Source: Symsagittifera roscoffensis (Eukaryota > Xenacoelomorpha > Acoela > Convolutidae). Taken from it: a stretch of DNA of 64,000 bases. Below, in pieces: positions 21,303 to 33,919 of this stretch (the stretch's first letter is position 1; every line of letters starts with the position of its first letter). The translations under genes were made by a program, and so were the position numbers. Under the pieces are notes generated by a model. The model did no database searches and was not told where the DNA came from. It saw only the letters and a program-made list of their open reading frames with translations. The stretch covers positions 286,287-350,286 of the forward strand of contig NC_087063.1 in the NCBI RefSeq assembly GCF_963678635.1, written 5' to 3'.

Positions 21303-21820
21303 TCATGGTGCAATGCAACGTATAAGTATCAAGCAGTGGAACAGTCGGCGAATTTCCCGATAAAATCGTTCATGTTTTTTCTCAGCTGTGTTTTTGATAT
21401 CCTGAACAGCTTTAGTGCTTTTAACTACAACAATTTTAAAATGACCAGTGTTTTCATGTCTCGGAAAAACCTTTGCTTGACCATTATTGGTTGTCGAAAT
21501 CAAGTTCAACTTATCTGCCGCGTTGAAAATCTCGCGCTGTTTCGGGAGGGGGGAGAGCAGCCATTCATTTATAAACATAGGCTTTGAATCTATTGGATTG
21601 GACATCCTCGCCAGCCATGATTTTCGCCCATAAATATCGTTCTTTTCCAAAAAAAAACAGGTAAACCTAAATAATTACTCGGCTGAATTTCGTACTGAAA
21701 ATAAACATTTGAAAATTCGCATACCTGATGTTAGAGAGGCTTGTTGTTATTTTGAGTAAGCAATAAAACTGCTCCTGTTGATCCAGTCGCTTTTCCAACT
21801 TCTCTGCTCGATTCCGTAAC
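21303..21820 (-). CDS. Possible exons of an unrecognised coiled-coil gene
   Basis: Two segments look coding. The first, 21725-21820, lies between an acceptor (GATCAG) and a donor (CATCAG|GTATGC) and encodes LRNRAEKLEKRLDQQEQFYC, a heptad-like helix. The second, about 21303-21630, encodes PMFINEWLLSPLPKQREIFN, NLISTTNNGQAK and AEKKHERFYREIRRLF. Both have balanced codon composition unlike nearby AT-rich DNA. They may belong to one minus-strand gene with the exons near 27.1 kb, but the connections are not proven and the family is unknown. The segment could also be a retroelement relic. Confidence 0.35.
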
Positions 21821-22284
21821 TGATCGACAATATTGCAGGCCTGCCAACTTTTATAAAACGAAATATGAACCTGGGCCAAACCTTGAAAAACTAGTTTTAG
21901 ACCTGCGAAAACTTTCGAAAAAAATGAAGGTATAAAAAATCTATATAAAATAGACGCACTACGTGTAACTCATTAAAAACAATTAAAAACATGAAATATG
22001 AACTCTGGCTCAAATATGAAACAAATATGAACCATATGAACTAGTTCATAAAATATGAACTAGTTGGCAAGCCTGCAATATTGTCTTTTTTAATCAAAGT
22101 CTTTAAATTCAGGTAAAACTGCTTTAGAAGTAATCAATAAAAATTTCGAAAATAAACTGGCCATTTTTAAGTTTGTTTAAACCAGAAGTTAATTTCAAGT
22201 TTGAAACGATTTTTTGTTTCAAACTTTCAGTTTTCATATTCTCTCTTCTCTTTTCTTTTCTCTCTTCTCTTCTCTTTTTTTTCT

Positions 22285-22322
22285 CTCTCTCTCTCTCTCT
22301 CACTCACTCACTCACTCACTCA

Positions 22323-22372
<50 letters not shown>

Positions 22373-22415
22373 ACACACACACACACACATACACACACTC
22401 ACACACACACACACA

Positions 22416-22463
<48 letters not shown>

Positions 22464-22530
22464 CGCGCTCTCTCTTTTTCTCTTTCTCTCTCGCTCGCGC
22501 TCTCTCTTTCTCTCTCTCTCTCGTCTTGTT
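22285..22530. repeat. Compound microsatellite (CT)n-(CACT)n-(CA)n-(CT)n
   Basis: Successive tracts of CT, CACT, CA and again CT dinucleotides cover the interval, with minor interruptions such as GCTCGC. Long low-complexity translations in all frames are products of the repeat and not genes. Confidence 0.97.
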
Positions 22531-22559
22531 CCCCATTTTTGCCCTGGGGCCTTCGGTTT

Positions 22560-23010
22560 GAAGATTCGGAGCTTGACACCCAGTTCTAGCCATGTTTCTG
22601 GCTATGTTGTTCGTCGTTATCTGTGTTCCGCATCCCGGAAAACTGACCTTAGGCACGTGAAGCGGTTTGTGGTAATGCTGTTTTCGTCCTGGTTTTGATT
22701 TTTACAGACCTTAGAAGTGGTTTGCCAGTTGGCTCTTTTCTGGAAAGACCTTTTGACATCCTGGGCATACGAAGCTCTTCCCCGCCTGGCGGTGACCCCG
22801 TCGTTCGTGTGTTGCCCTACCCTATTTGCTCTGGCATACTCGACCACAACCCTCTACCCTGCATGTGCGACCGTCGTGTTTTATCTCTTGCCGCCTGCTT
22901 ACCACCTGTTTCCGACCGTGTAGCGCCATTGCTTCTTCCCATTCAAGCAGATGTTTGTGCCGTTGCTGCACAAATGCTTTACATTTCGCCCTGTCGAATG
23001 CGATGTTGCC
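22560..23010 (-). pseudogene. Possible retroelement relic with C2H2 finger
   Basis: This GC-richer block differs in composition from its surroundings. One minus-strand frame shows FVCPGCQKVFPEKSQLANHF, a C2H2-like start (Cys-Cys, hydrophobic, His) that is then interrupted, and the next segment has VSFPGCGTQITTNNIARNMA. C2H2 fingers occur at the C-termini of some LINE polyproteins. Stops and frame changes indicate a broken copy. It could instead be an exon of a host gene. Confidence 0.3.
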
Positions 23011-23768
23011 GCTAGTAATGAGAGAACGTTGTTTCTTTCACCCAATGAATTCGAACTGAACTCAAAAGCAAATCGAAAATCATAACACAAAAGATCAAAA
23101 TAAGCTTGAACCAATTTTTGGACTTCTTCCTGACAAAAAAATCAGCACAACAGACTATTCGCTTGCAACATTACAGAAAAGCAGTGGTCAGTTTTATCCA
23201 ATAATTTTTCTGTACATGTTTTTAGGTCAACCACATCGATTTTTATGAGATCTGCCGAAGCCGTTGACTACCATAATTAGCGAAATGTCTTTTAAACCAT
23301 TTTAAACCAAAGGACAAACGTTTGGTGATTGGCAACTGGAATTGATGAGGGCATTTGGGCGATTAATTTTGATTGGTTTGACTCCACGGATGAAACACTA
23401 TGAGTGGTCGTCTCGTGACTGAAGTACAAGAAAAAAGCCTGATTCCTTTTGTTTACAAAGTGCAAATTGGAAAAGTATGAGTTAAGATTAAGAAGAAAGA
23501 AACGTCTAAACGTTCCTGCACAATCACTAGCTGCACAAACGAAATACTTCCAGAGAAGGTTACGACTCAAATAACATACCTCCCAAAAGCTTAAAATTAA
23601 AAAAAATGGCTGCTTTAAAAAAGTTCGGAAAAAAACTTTGCGAACAAGGTAAAAAAAATAAAATATTCAAAGAAATGTGTTACTAATTTGTTTCTTTCGA
23701 TCTATTTTTCAACATTTGTTCGGGGTCAATTACTTCTGGGCCGTATTCGCATGTATTAGTTTTTGATT

Positions 23769-24290
23769 CACAGAGGCGAAGCCGAGCTTCGCACCACTTG
23801 CGATACAACACAAACATTAAAAAAAGAACAGAAAAACCGAAAAAAATTAACATTTTTGAAAAAAATTAGGTCATATAAACTTTCATAAGTCTCGATAGAA
23901 ATTCATTCCAGGCAAACAAGCCAGACACTTGAATTTTAAAACAGCAACAACGGAACAAAATTTACATAAAGAAAAAAGCGGATAAGCTTTGAGCAGACAC
24001 AAGTTCATCCGAAAAAATATCATTTTATAAAAAAAGTTTTACTTGTAACTTTAAACAATTGCACTTGCATTAGCAACTACAATGAAAACTGTGTACAGCA
24101 CAAGCAAATCCGTTGTGGCAATTTAGCCGACAAAACATAGGCGATCAAACGGGAAACCAACATTTCATTTTTCTCGGAATTTTTTTCAATTTCCTTGAAA
24201 CTGAAAAAAACAAGGTCAGGCCACGACTCGAACCCAACCTTAGGGTACAAAGGCTACTGATTTACCTCCAGGCCAAGGGGAAGGAACTGG
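23769..24290 (-). mobile_element. tRNA-derived SINE, long copy
   Basis: On the minus strand, a head at about 24290-24215 contains TGGCCTGGAGG (A box-like) and GGTTCGAGTCG (B box), with tRNA spacing. The distal end near 23769 holds GAGGCGAAGC...GCTTCGCACC and GATACAAC, shared with copies at 13998 and 17523. The A-rich body is about 400 bp. The two ends occurring together in two copies support a real SINE family. Confidence 0.6.
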
Positions 24291-24947
24291 AAAATTAATA
24301 GAAGAGAACATAAGTGAAAAGAAGTCATATTTATGCAATTTGGGAAAAACTCAATTTTATGCATTAGGTTATGTTACACAAGAAAATCACAACGAGTTTA
24401 TGCCAAGAGCCAAACTCTAAGCTTTTATATATCCTTATTTTATTCGTTACGGGACTCATCACTTAGCAATAGTGGTTCCATTCACGAACTTTTACCGTTT
24501 TCCTTGTTTTTCCTACACGCATAATTTTCTTGATATGAAAGAGCAGTTGATACTGTGATGTCCCCACGTGCTCAGCAAAACTGTTTGCTTTGTTTTGCAT
24601 TTCGGTTTTCAAGACTTTAGCTCATCCTATCGCGAAAATCAAAACATTTCTGGTTATGGAAGAACCTGTTTCACAAAACTCATAGTGCAAAGCAGAAAGA
24701 TCTTGTAAGTCTTTTTATAAATCTTAACTTTCAGAAAAAAATTGAAACAATCATTAAAAAAACGCCATATCTCGGAAAATAAAGGATTTTAGCAGTAATA
24801 TTTGGTGGCCAGATTTGCAATTGCTGGGTGTACCCTGACCATTTTTCACCTTATGTTTAAGAAAACCATTTTTCAATTAAACACTAAGACGATAATACTT
24901 TAAAAAATCGCATTGCGAAAGCAAGCTGCTTCAACAGATGTATGCTT

Positions 24948-26210
24948 AAGTAGTATACATATAGTGCGTTAGGATCGGGGGGGGGGGGGTTGTCATACAT
25001 GGATGACCATTAGGTATAAATCATAATGGTCACCATGTATTAAATGATCAGCAATGGTCACCATGTAATAATCCTAATTGTCACCATGTATAATTTTATA
25101 CCTAATGGTCACTATGTAATAATCCTAATTGTCACCATGTATAATTTTATACCTAATAGTCCTCATGTAAAACTTCGGTATATTATTGAGTATTCCCACT
25201 GAACGTTGTGGAAACGGGAATGGAATTAAGTTTTGGTCGGTGCATGTTTTCCCTTCTAAAGTTTGGGGGTATTGGTTTGTTTACATGTAAAATGACGTTA
25301 TATACCTATTATATGCGACCAAACTATATGGTATATAGGAAAGCACAAGATTTTGGCAGCGTAGCTTAACTGTTGGCTGCGGTGAACGATTTCCTTCAAA
25401 AATGCATGTTTTACTGCTGAATCTCGAAGAAAGCAAAATTCGTCAAGTGCGGCGGCCGCCACCTCTATTTAGGCAAAAATTAATAATCAATTTGACCGAA
25501 ATTAGGATGAAAAATTTCGTTCAGCCAAATGAGGTAAGAACAAAGAAAAATTACGAAACACTGAAAACTCTAAAATAATGAAATTGGCTTGAAATTTCGA
25601 TATTTCCATTTTCCGTGTCTACAGGAGACTGAAAAAACGTCTAAAATCTATGACAAAAGCTTTGATTTTATAGAAAGGTTGAACGAGCTAATAAAATGAA
25701 GTGGGTAAAGCCAAAAGTGCCGATTAATTTTGCTGCAGCCATTTCTAAGACTTGCATATACCACTTTTTATAATAAAAAGGAAACAATTTTCGGGGCTTC
25801 TAGAAAACGTTTAGTATTTCCTATTAACTTTTTTGTGCTAACAGAAATTTTGAAAATATTCATCAAAGCGGACCTAGAAACTGGGGGAAAACTGTTATTT
25901 GTGTGCCAATATATACGACAGAACAGAGTAATCATCGAATAAAGCAGGTGAAAACTTATTTGCGACTTTTAAGGAAAGCAGTTATTCAAATTAGAGCAAA
26001 TTCAATCGGGAAAGACTCTGAACACAAACTAATACAAGTTATGGATGCAAACTCAAACCTTGATATGAGTTCGGAGTTATAATTTGAGCATCCAAAATTT
26101 TTGATTTTTCCATTAAAAGAATATGCAATTAAATAATTTTTAATTTGATACTACAATCTAGTCAACTGTTCTCAGTATCTTCTAATTAGGTTCAAACTGG
26201 TTTTTGCAAG
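24948..26210. repeat. Left arm of a 1.26-kb inverted repeat (foldback element)
   Basis: The arm matches, in reverse complement, 29140-30405 with high identity. It starts AAGTAGTA, runs through a C/G homopolymer near 24980, the GTCACCATGTA minisatellite, a GGCGGCCGCC palindrome near 25450, and ends GGTTTTTGCAAG. A 70-codon open frame at 25730-25942 is present in both arms but has no recognisable domain. The arms resemble the long terminal inverted repeats of foldback-type DNA elements. Confidence 0.92.
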
Positions 26211-27046
26211 AGCTTTCTATTCAAAATTTTGAAGCGCTATCAGTTATTATCATTGATTAACCCTCTGTTCAACAAATTAAATTTTGAGTTTTTTAATCTA
26301 AATCTGATCTTTTGAATGTTTCCATGATTGCGCTATTGTCTCTCAAAATACGGTGGCTTTTTGACCAAAATATTCAATTATTCATCTGCAACTAATTGTT
26401 TTATCAAGAGTTCAACCTTTCTTTCAATATATGTTTGAGGTGATCACTACTAGCAGTATCAAAACAGTTCGCATCATGATATTTCTTCTCTTTTTTGCAT
26501 CGATATTTGTTTTCTCTATTAACAAAACATGTCTTCGAAAACCGGTTAGTTGTTTGAAATTTTAATATAAGAAATCAAGCCTTATCATCAACACTCTACC
26601 TGAATCTTCGAATTCCGTCAGGATGATAGCTGTTTAACACTAAACAACGCTTTCACACCAATTTGGCTACAGCAGTTTCCGAAAACTTGTAAATGCCATT
26701 TTGTAGTTTCAATGCATTTCGATAAACGTCAATTATGTTGTGTTATCTTAAGCTAGAACGACTAACAAAGACATGTTTAATTTGACAATAAAAAGTTTGT
26801 TAGACAGTTTTACCTTGAGGAATTTAAATTTTGAGCCTCAATGCAGAAAGACTTGCTATTCATTTTCAAGAAAAAAGGCGTAAGCATTTTGAGCTATTGC
26901 ATTACTGACTGTTTATCTGATTACACAATTGCTTCACTTCTGTGAGTTTATAACTTTGATTCAAAATTATGATTTTTCAAATGAAAACCATTGAAAATTT
27001 GTAGTTTTTAGAGATTGATCAATCATCCTTCAAATATACAGTACCT

Positions 27047-27260
27047 GTCACTGAGACTTTGCTCGCTGACCGTCTTCAGCTCTACCAGCCGCATGTCTGC
27101 ACGATCAATGATTTTCCTCAATAAACCATAAATTTTTTCTAATAAGTTTCTTATCGTAATCTTTACCTTTATGAGCAACAGTTCATCAAACACTTTGGAC
27201 TCCATGCTGTCTCCAATTGGACTTGTTGTTTGATGCTTCCATCGACAAAATTTTGTGAAA
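27047..27260 (-). CDS. Two possible small exons inside the foldback element
   Basis: On the minus strand a stretch ending MESKVFDELLLIK stops at a good donor (ATAAAG|GTAAAG, exon end 27167). A 70-nt gap later an acceptor (GATCGTGCAG) opens a 50-nt exon, 27047-27096, encoding MRLVELKTVSEQSLSDR and ending at CAG|GTACTG. Both splice ends are good and the sequence is hydrophilic and helical. The gene is not recognised. If real, a host gene spans the foldback; otherwise this is captured gene sequence carried by the element. Confidence 0.35.
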
Positions 27261-27579
27261 ACTTGAAAACTGATCTTTCTTGTTACAATTTTGAAACAAT
27301 TTTTCATAATCATTGACTGCAGATAAATTGAAATTATCAATGCAACATATGCCACTTTTTCAAAGTTAAACGTTCATAATTAGGATACCTGGAAGATCAA
27401 ATATTTCGCGGAAAACTTTTTTAAAAAAATTATCAAATTGATTTTGCAAATCAAGAAAATGAAAAAAAAACTGTCATTATAGTGTCTGGTTGATTATTTT
27501 AGAATATTAGAGAAACTTATGAAGAAAGATAAGAAAGATTTGGATTGAGTTACATATATACTTTTATATGAAATAAAAT

Positions 27580-28130
27580 AAACGATTACAACTAAACTCA
27601 AACATATATACCCCACCAAACATATAAAGCTGCATACTTGTAAACATAAAAATCATAAACACATTTTCATAAGTTGCAAACTTAAATGCATACACACAAA
27701 AAACAGTCATGCGTATTTTATTACAAACATACGTTTATTCATACACAATTATATACTTACATAAGGTTAATCATGCAAACTTACATACAAAAACAATTAC
27801 GTACACACTTACTGAATACAAACATACATACATGTATACATAAGTACAAACTTACATAAACACATACATACATGCATACATAGATACATACATACAAACT
27901 TACATATATACATACATATATAAAGTTACTTAGAGACATTCATACAACCATACGTACAAAATTACATACATATATGCAAAATACTTCTATACATACAAAC
28001 ATTCAAAAATGAAGTCTTACATAAAGTATGAATACAAACGTACATAGTAATACATGAATACAAACGTATGAATACAAACGTCATAAGAAGAATGCAAATA
28101 AACTACCATACAAACATAAATTTTACATAC
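27580..28130. repeat. Degenerate (ACAT)n-rich tract
   Basis: Words such as ACATACAA, CATACATA and TACATACA recur throughout with many interruptions. This is an old microsatellite-like expansion in the interior of the foldback element. Confidence 0.85.
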
Positions 28131-28169
28131 TTGCTTACATGCTTTTAAACCTGCAACCAATTATACGAA

Positions 28170-29120
28170 AATTTTGCTTTTACACATGCAAAGATTTTGA
28201 CTTAATATTTCTGCTGACCTTTACAATAGAACCACATTTAAACACACAAACCAGCTTAATTTCACTTCACACTTTCAAGACAAATATATACACACATTCA
28301 GACAAAAAGAGTCAAGCATTAGAGACTGGCATTCATACGTCTTTACATAAAATCATATAAACGTGCCTTTCATACTCATATACGAAAATGCATAAGTACT
28401 TACCTACAAACAGATCGTACTATACAAGCATGCTACGACTCATGTGTACACTTTTTTCTTTTAAACAGGCATGAAACTTCAACCATAAGTTTGAACAATT
28501 AGCAAACAAGCAAATTTTAAAATAATTTTAAACTGAAAAATATACATTGATACAAAATAATTGCTGGTCTTCATTCACTCAATCAAGCGGACATGCATTC
28601 AAGAATTCTTACTTATATAAAAACATACAAATATACATTTGAAAACATACAAACTTCTAAATACTCAAATGAATACACACAAATAGTATGTGCATACATG
28701 ATTAAGTATATTTATACATACAAAAAATAGTACACTTTTACATAGATACATACAGTTTACATAAATAGACACACACGCAAGTTTTGCTTACATACATGCA
28801 AAAATTTCACTTATTAGTTCTGCTGACCTTTAAAATACAAGCACATGTAAACACACAAACCAACTTGCATTCACTTCACACTTTCAAGACAAATTTATAC
28901 ACACATTCAGACAAAAAGAATCACGTATTACAGACTGGCTTTCATATGTCTTTACATAAAATCATAGAAACGTGCCTTTCATACCTATATACGAATATGT
29001 ATAAGTACTTGCCTACAAAAAGACATGGAATGTACTTTACAAGCAGGCAACTACTCATGTGTACACACTTTCCGCTTAAACAGACATAAAACTTCAATCA
29101 TAAGTTTGTACAATTTGCAA
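28170..29120. repeat. Direct duplication of about 350 bp in the foldback interior
   Basis: The segments at about 28170-28500 and 28780-29120 share long blocks, including TCTGCTGACCTTTA, ACTTCACACTTTCAAGACAA, CACACATTCAGACAAAAAGA and AACGTGCCTTTCATAC, in the same order. ACAT-rich DNA separates them. The copies differ by scattered substitutions. Confidence 0.88.
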
Positions 29121-29139
29121 ACCAGCTAACTTTTAAATG

Positions 29140-30405
29140 CTTGCAAAAACCAGTTTGAAACTAATTAGAAGATACTGAGAACAGTTGACTAGATTGTAGT
29201 ATCAAATTAAAAATTATTTAATTGCATATTCTTTTAATGGAAAAATCAAAAATTTTGGATGCTCAAATTATAACTCCGAACTCATATCAAGGTTTGAGTT
29301 TGTATCCATAACTTGTCTTAGTTTGTGTTCAGTCTTTCCCAATTGAATTTGCTCTAATTTGAATAACTGCTTTCCTTAAAAGTCGCAAATAAGTTTTCAC
29401 CTGCTTTATTCGATGGTTACTCTGTTCTGTCGTATATATTGGCACACAAATAACAGTTTTCCCCCAGTTTCTAGGTCCGCTTTGATGAATATTTTCAAAA
29501 TTTCTGTTAGCACAAAAAAGTTAATAGGAAATACTAAACGTTTTCTAGAAGCCCCGAAAATTGTTTCCTTTTTATTATAAAAAGTGGTATATGCAAGTCT
29601 TAGAAATGGCTGCAGCAAAATTAATCGGCACTTTTGGCTTTACCCACTTCAATTTATTAGCTCGTTCAACCCTTCTATAAAATCAAAGCTTTTGTCATAG
29701 ATTTTAGACGTTTTTTCAGTCTCCTGTAGACACGGAAAACGGAAATGTCGAAATTTTCGAGCCAATTTCATTATTTTAGAGTTTTCAGTGTTTCGTAATT
29801 TTTCTTTGTTTTTACCTCATTTGGCTAAACGAAACTTTTCATTCTAATTTCGGTCAAATTGATTATTAATTTTTGCCTAACTAGAGGTGGCGGCCGCCGC
29901 ACTTGACGAATTTTGCTTTCTTCGAGATTCAGCAATAAAACATGCATTTTTGAAGGAAATCGTTCACCGCAGCCAACAGTTAAGCTACGCTGCCAAAATC
30001 TTGTGCTTTCCTATATACCATATAGTTTGGTCGCATATAATAGGTATATAACGTCATTTTACATGTCAACAAACCAATACCCCCAAACTTTAGAAGGGAA
30101 AACATGCACCGACCAAAACTTAATTCCATTCCCGTTTCCACAACGTTCAGTGGGAATACTCAATAATATACCGAAGTTTTACATGAGGACTATTAGGTAT
30201 AAAATTATACATGGTGACAATTAGGATTATTACATAGTGACCATTAGGTATAAAATTATACAGGGTGACAATTAGGATTATTACATGGTGACCATTGCTG
30301 ATCATTTAATACATGGTGACCATTATGATTTATACCTAATGGTCATCCATGTATTACAACCCCCCCCCCCCCCCCCGATCCTAACGCACTATATGCATAC
30401 TACTT
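29140..30405. repeat. Right arm of the 1.26-kb inverted repeat
   Basis: This is the inverted partner of 24948-26210. The same landmarks appear in reverse order, including the shared 70-codon frame (29406-29618, minus), GCGGCCGCC near 29890 and a run of C residues near 30360-30376. Arm lengths are 1263 and 1266 bp. The differences seen are single bases and homopolymer length, so the arms are young or kept alike by gene conversion. Confidence 0.92.
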
Positions 30406-30619
30406 GCTTAGACTCGTAATTGAACTTGAGAACTTAAAACGTTGAATTCGATAAAAAATATTAAACGTTGCATTCAAGTACTTTTTCAAGTACATAGAAA
30501 GTCAAACTCCACAGGTATGGAGTAGCTTAAACAAGCTTAAAGAAGTTGTCAGCGAGTTCTTAAACGGCAAGTTTCTCGAGTGAGCTACCTTTGTGCTAGC
30601 TCAATCGTAACCAACACGA

Positions 30620-30670
30620 TTTGAGCGATGAAACAACCGAGCTTGAGCGATGAAACAACCGAGCATGACT
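30620..30670. repeat. Short tandem duplication GCGATGAAACAACCGAGC
   Basis: The 24-nt unit containing GAGCGATGAAACAACCGAGC occurs twice in a row just upstream of the copia relic. It may lie within that element's degraded 5' LTR. Confidence 0.8.
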
Positions 30671-30830
30671 CAATCCTCAATTGCTGATCACGAGCTGCTT
30701 GACGCTATCGGTGATGATTCAGAATACGATCACTTGATTTCTAGTAGTCATAATTGTTTCTGGTTTCAGAGTTTTGTCGTGTAGCCAATGATTGAATTGA
30801 GATTATGACGAACTCATTTTTATATCAACA

Positions 30831-30844
30831 GGTTATGGGCCCAG
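30831..30844 (+). other. Ty1/copia primer-binding site (half tRNA-iMet type)
   Basis: GGTTATGGGCCCAG directly follows a CA-terminated segment (TATCAACA). It is complementary to the anticodon stem-loop of initiator tRNA-Met, the primer used by copia-like elements. An inverted twin lies at 33753-33766. Confidence 0.85.
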
Positions 30845-30977
30845 ACAACGTTCGTGAAGCGTATTCGTTTTGTTTTACTTAGAATCTTACTTCGCTGGTT
30901 TTATTCAGTTACTTGGGTATTGTCTGCTGTTAATTTTTGGTTACAGTCAGTAACAGGTTGTGAACAGTTAGTTCAGA

Positions 30978-31455
30978 ATGGAAAAGTCAAGAGTGTTCGA
31001 TTTTCAAAAGCTAGATGGCAGCAATTACCGTGATTGGAGTTGGTACATGAAGTTAAACTTGCTGGACAAAGGTTTGTTTGATTATGTGGATGGAACCATA
31101 GCGCAACCAGAAGATGTTACTGCAGTTTCAGCGTAACAGCTTGAGGACAGGAAAGCACTCGCAGCAGTTTATTTAGCTGTTGAAGCTTCGCAGAGAGTCC
31201 ATGTGATGGGGACAGAGACGTCCAAGGCTGCGTGGGACGCATTGTCAAGTCAGTTTGTCAGAGTTTCTTTGTCACAGAAGTGTAGACTGAGAAGAGGTTT
31301 CACTCACTCAATTTAGAGAGAGGAGGAGACGTTGTATAGCATGTCAATGATTTGAAGAATTTGCACGAAGAGTTGCGACAGATGGGACATTGCAATCTAG
31401 CAATGACATAGATTGGAAGCTTGCCACACAAGATTTCCAGTCATTGATTGTTTAA
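30978..31455 (+). pseudogene. Copia gag relic
   Basis: From ATG at 30978 the protein starts MEKSRVFDFQKLDGSNYRDW, then LLDKGLFDYVDGTIAQPEDV, the typical N-terminus of copia Gag (UBN2-type). An in-frame TAA near 31133 and later frame changes break it. A relic of the AWDALSSQFV segment follows at about 31230. Gag would form the particle in which the element RNA is copied. Confidence 0.85.
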
Positions 31456-33199
31456 TTGGATGTGATGGGCGAGAAGAAGATGTCTTTCGACATGGTGAAG
31501 AAGTTGCTAGTTTGTGGGGCAGACAGAAAAGCAGAAAGCAGTAATGTTCTAGATGCCAGAACAGCGATGATAAAGTTCAGTGGAAGATGCAACATTTGGA
31601 AGAAAGTTGGACACATGGCCATGAAACGTTTCCAGAAGAAAGAGCAGAAATTTTCGACTCGAAGAGGTGTCGAGTGTCACAATTGTGGTAAGATAGGCCA
31701 CATTGCCAAAAAATGCTGGAAGAACAATGATGCGAAAGGAGGGCAGTCAAAAGCTGCAGTTGCAGCTGCCTGTGAGGAGGAGGAAGCGATAGCACTGAAG
31801 TGTTTGACGAAGCATAGCAAGGTTAGTGAGAGTAGTTGGATTATTGACTCAGTAGCATCTCAGCATATGACTCCGAACTTAGATCTTATCGACAATTACA
31901 AGAAGTACGACGTTCCACGAGAAGTCAACTTGGGCAATGACGCCGTTATCCGCGCTTATGGCTGCGGTTCTATGTCAGTCAAACTGGAGAATGAAGAGAT
32001 ACCAAATGTTCGGCTACACGATGTTCTCTATGTGCCAGATCTCAGCAACAGTTTGTTGAGTGTTCCGTCAATGACGAAGCGTGGAGCACAGATTTTGTTC
32101 AGCGGAGACCAATGTACTATCATGAAAGGCAGTAAAATTTTTGGAAAATCAGCAACAAGTGGAAATGTTCTGAGTAATGAAGTAGCAAGGTCCGAAACAG
32201 CTCAAGTTGCTCTTTCGGAGAAATCGATGAAATTGTGGCATGGACGTTTTGGCCATGTTAGTGTTCAGTCGTTGCCGCAAGCAGTGAAGCAGTTCTCGGG
32301 ATGGGGAATGTTGCGCACGAGAAGTTCTTCTGTGAGAGCTTTGCAGATGGCAAACAGCACAAGACATCGTTTCCGAAGTCAGTTAACCAGTCGTCAGAGT
32401 TACTTCAAGTTGTGCACAGTGATGTTTGTGGACCAATGGAAACAGACTCACTTGGTGGTTCGAGATACTTCGTAACCTTTATTGATGGCAAGTCCAAGTA
32501 TGTACATGTGTATTTCATGAGTCACAAGAGTGAGGTCACAGAACTGTTCAAGAAAATCTGCAACATGGCAGAGAGTCAGACGGAGAGACGAATCAAGTTT
32601 CTGAGAAGTGACAATGGAGGAGAGTACCGTTCGAAAGAAATGGAGAAGTTCCAGAGTGAGAGAGGAATACTTTGGCAGACAACAATTCCATACACACCAG
32701 AACAGACTGGAGTAGCAGAAAGGGTGAACCGAACAATACTGGAAATCGCGAAGTCAATGTTGTCATTTGAGAAGTTGGACAAGTCTTTCTGGGCGGAAGC
32801 AGTCCGCACTGCAGTTTACATACGGAACAGAATTCTTCCAAGCAACGACAGTGTTACACCATACGAGAAGTGGTTTGGTACAAAACCTGATGTTTCGAAC
32901 CTTCGCATTTTTGGATGTAGAGCGATGGTGCATGTACCGAAAGAGAAGAGGAAGAAGTTGGACGCAAAGTCGAAGAACTGTTTGTTGGTTATCCCGATCA
33001 CAAGAAAGTATACAAATTTAACGACAGTGTCACTAGGAGCATGGTTGTTAGTCGAGATGTCAATTTCTGGGAGAGTCAGTTACTTAAAGATAGTTTCCTT
33101 GTCACTGAACTGTCAGGAGAAAAAGAGTTTTCTAGCCAGCAGAAACATATTACGACAGAAATTGTACAAGATGAAGAAGTTGCCACGACAATACCAGAC
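31456..33199 (+). pseudogene. Copia pol relic: zinc knuckle, protease and integrase, no RT
   Basis: The first open segment (to 32475) holds a CCHC knuckle (CHNCGKIGHIAKKC), a protease site reading DSVASQHMT where active copies usually have DSGAS or DTGAS, and the pre-integrase motif LWHGRFGHVS. A frame change near 32310 leads to the second segment with HSDVCGPM, FIDGKSKYVHVY, LRSDNGGEY and GVAERVNRTILE, the D, D, E core of integrase. The loss of the protease glycine, the frame change and the absence of the reverse transcriptase/RNase H show the element is dead. After 33199 the sense sequence switches abruptly to antisense gag. Confidence 0.9.
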
Positions 33200-33775
33200 G
33201 ATTGCAATGTCCCATCTGTCGCAACTCCTCGTGCAAATTCTTCAAATCATTGACACGCTATACAACGTCTCCTCCTCTCTCCAAATTGAGTGAGTGAAAC
33301 CTCTTCTCAGTCTACACTTCTGTGACAAAGAAACTCTGACAAACTGACTTGACAATGCGTCCCACGCAGCCTTGGACGTCTCTGTCCCCATCACATGGAC
33401 TCTCTGCGAAGCTTCAACAGCTAAACAAACTGCTGCGAGTGCTTTCCTGTCCTCAAGCTGCTACGCTGAAACTGCAGTAGCATCTTCTGGTTGCGCTATG
33501 GTTCCATCCACATAATCAAACAAACCTTTGTCCAGTAAGTACAACTTCAGATACCAACTCCAATCACGGTAATTGCTGCCATCTAGCTTTGGAAAATCGA
33601 ACACTCTTGACTTTTCCATTCTGAACTAACTGTTCACAACCTGTTACTGACTGTAACCAAAAATTAACAGCAAACAATACCCAAATAACTGAATAAAACC
33701 AGCGAAGTAAGATTCTAAGTAAAACAAAAAGGATACGCTTCACGAACGTTGTCTGGGCCCATAACCTGTTGTTAT
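33200..33775 (-). repeat. Inverted copy of the copia 5' end (primer site, leader and gag start)
   Basis: The reverse complement matches 30826-31397 closely, from the tRNA-iMet primer site through the untranslated leader and the gag start (MEKSRVFDF). Arms are about 572 and 575 bp. The two flanking LTR-side sequences beyond the primer sites are not the same. The joint at 33199/33200 replaces the missing reverse transcriptase and 3' LTR. Confidence 0.9.
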
Positions 33776-33919
33776 AAAATGCAAAATTATTATTGTTCCA
33801 CTACAATTTCATTTTGTCTGCCCTATGACAATCTCTAATTAAACGAAGTTGCCGATAAAACAATCCAAATTATCAAAATCTCACTCTTGTCATTAACAAT
33901 ACAAAAAAAAACTATTCAG

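Noticed and set aside
22201-22698. Long open frames rich in S, L, H and T across the microsatellite, on both strands
   Set aside because: They are translations of CT, CA and CACT repeats; open in every frame because the repeat lacks stops.
25730-25942. Gene in the inverted-repeat arm (70 codons, present in both arms)
   Set aside because: Present twice only because the arms are copies; no domain, no splice context, and AT-rich composition like its surroundings.
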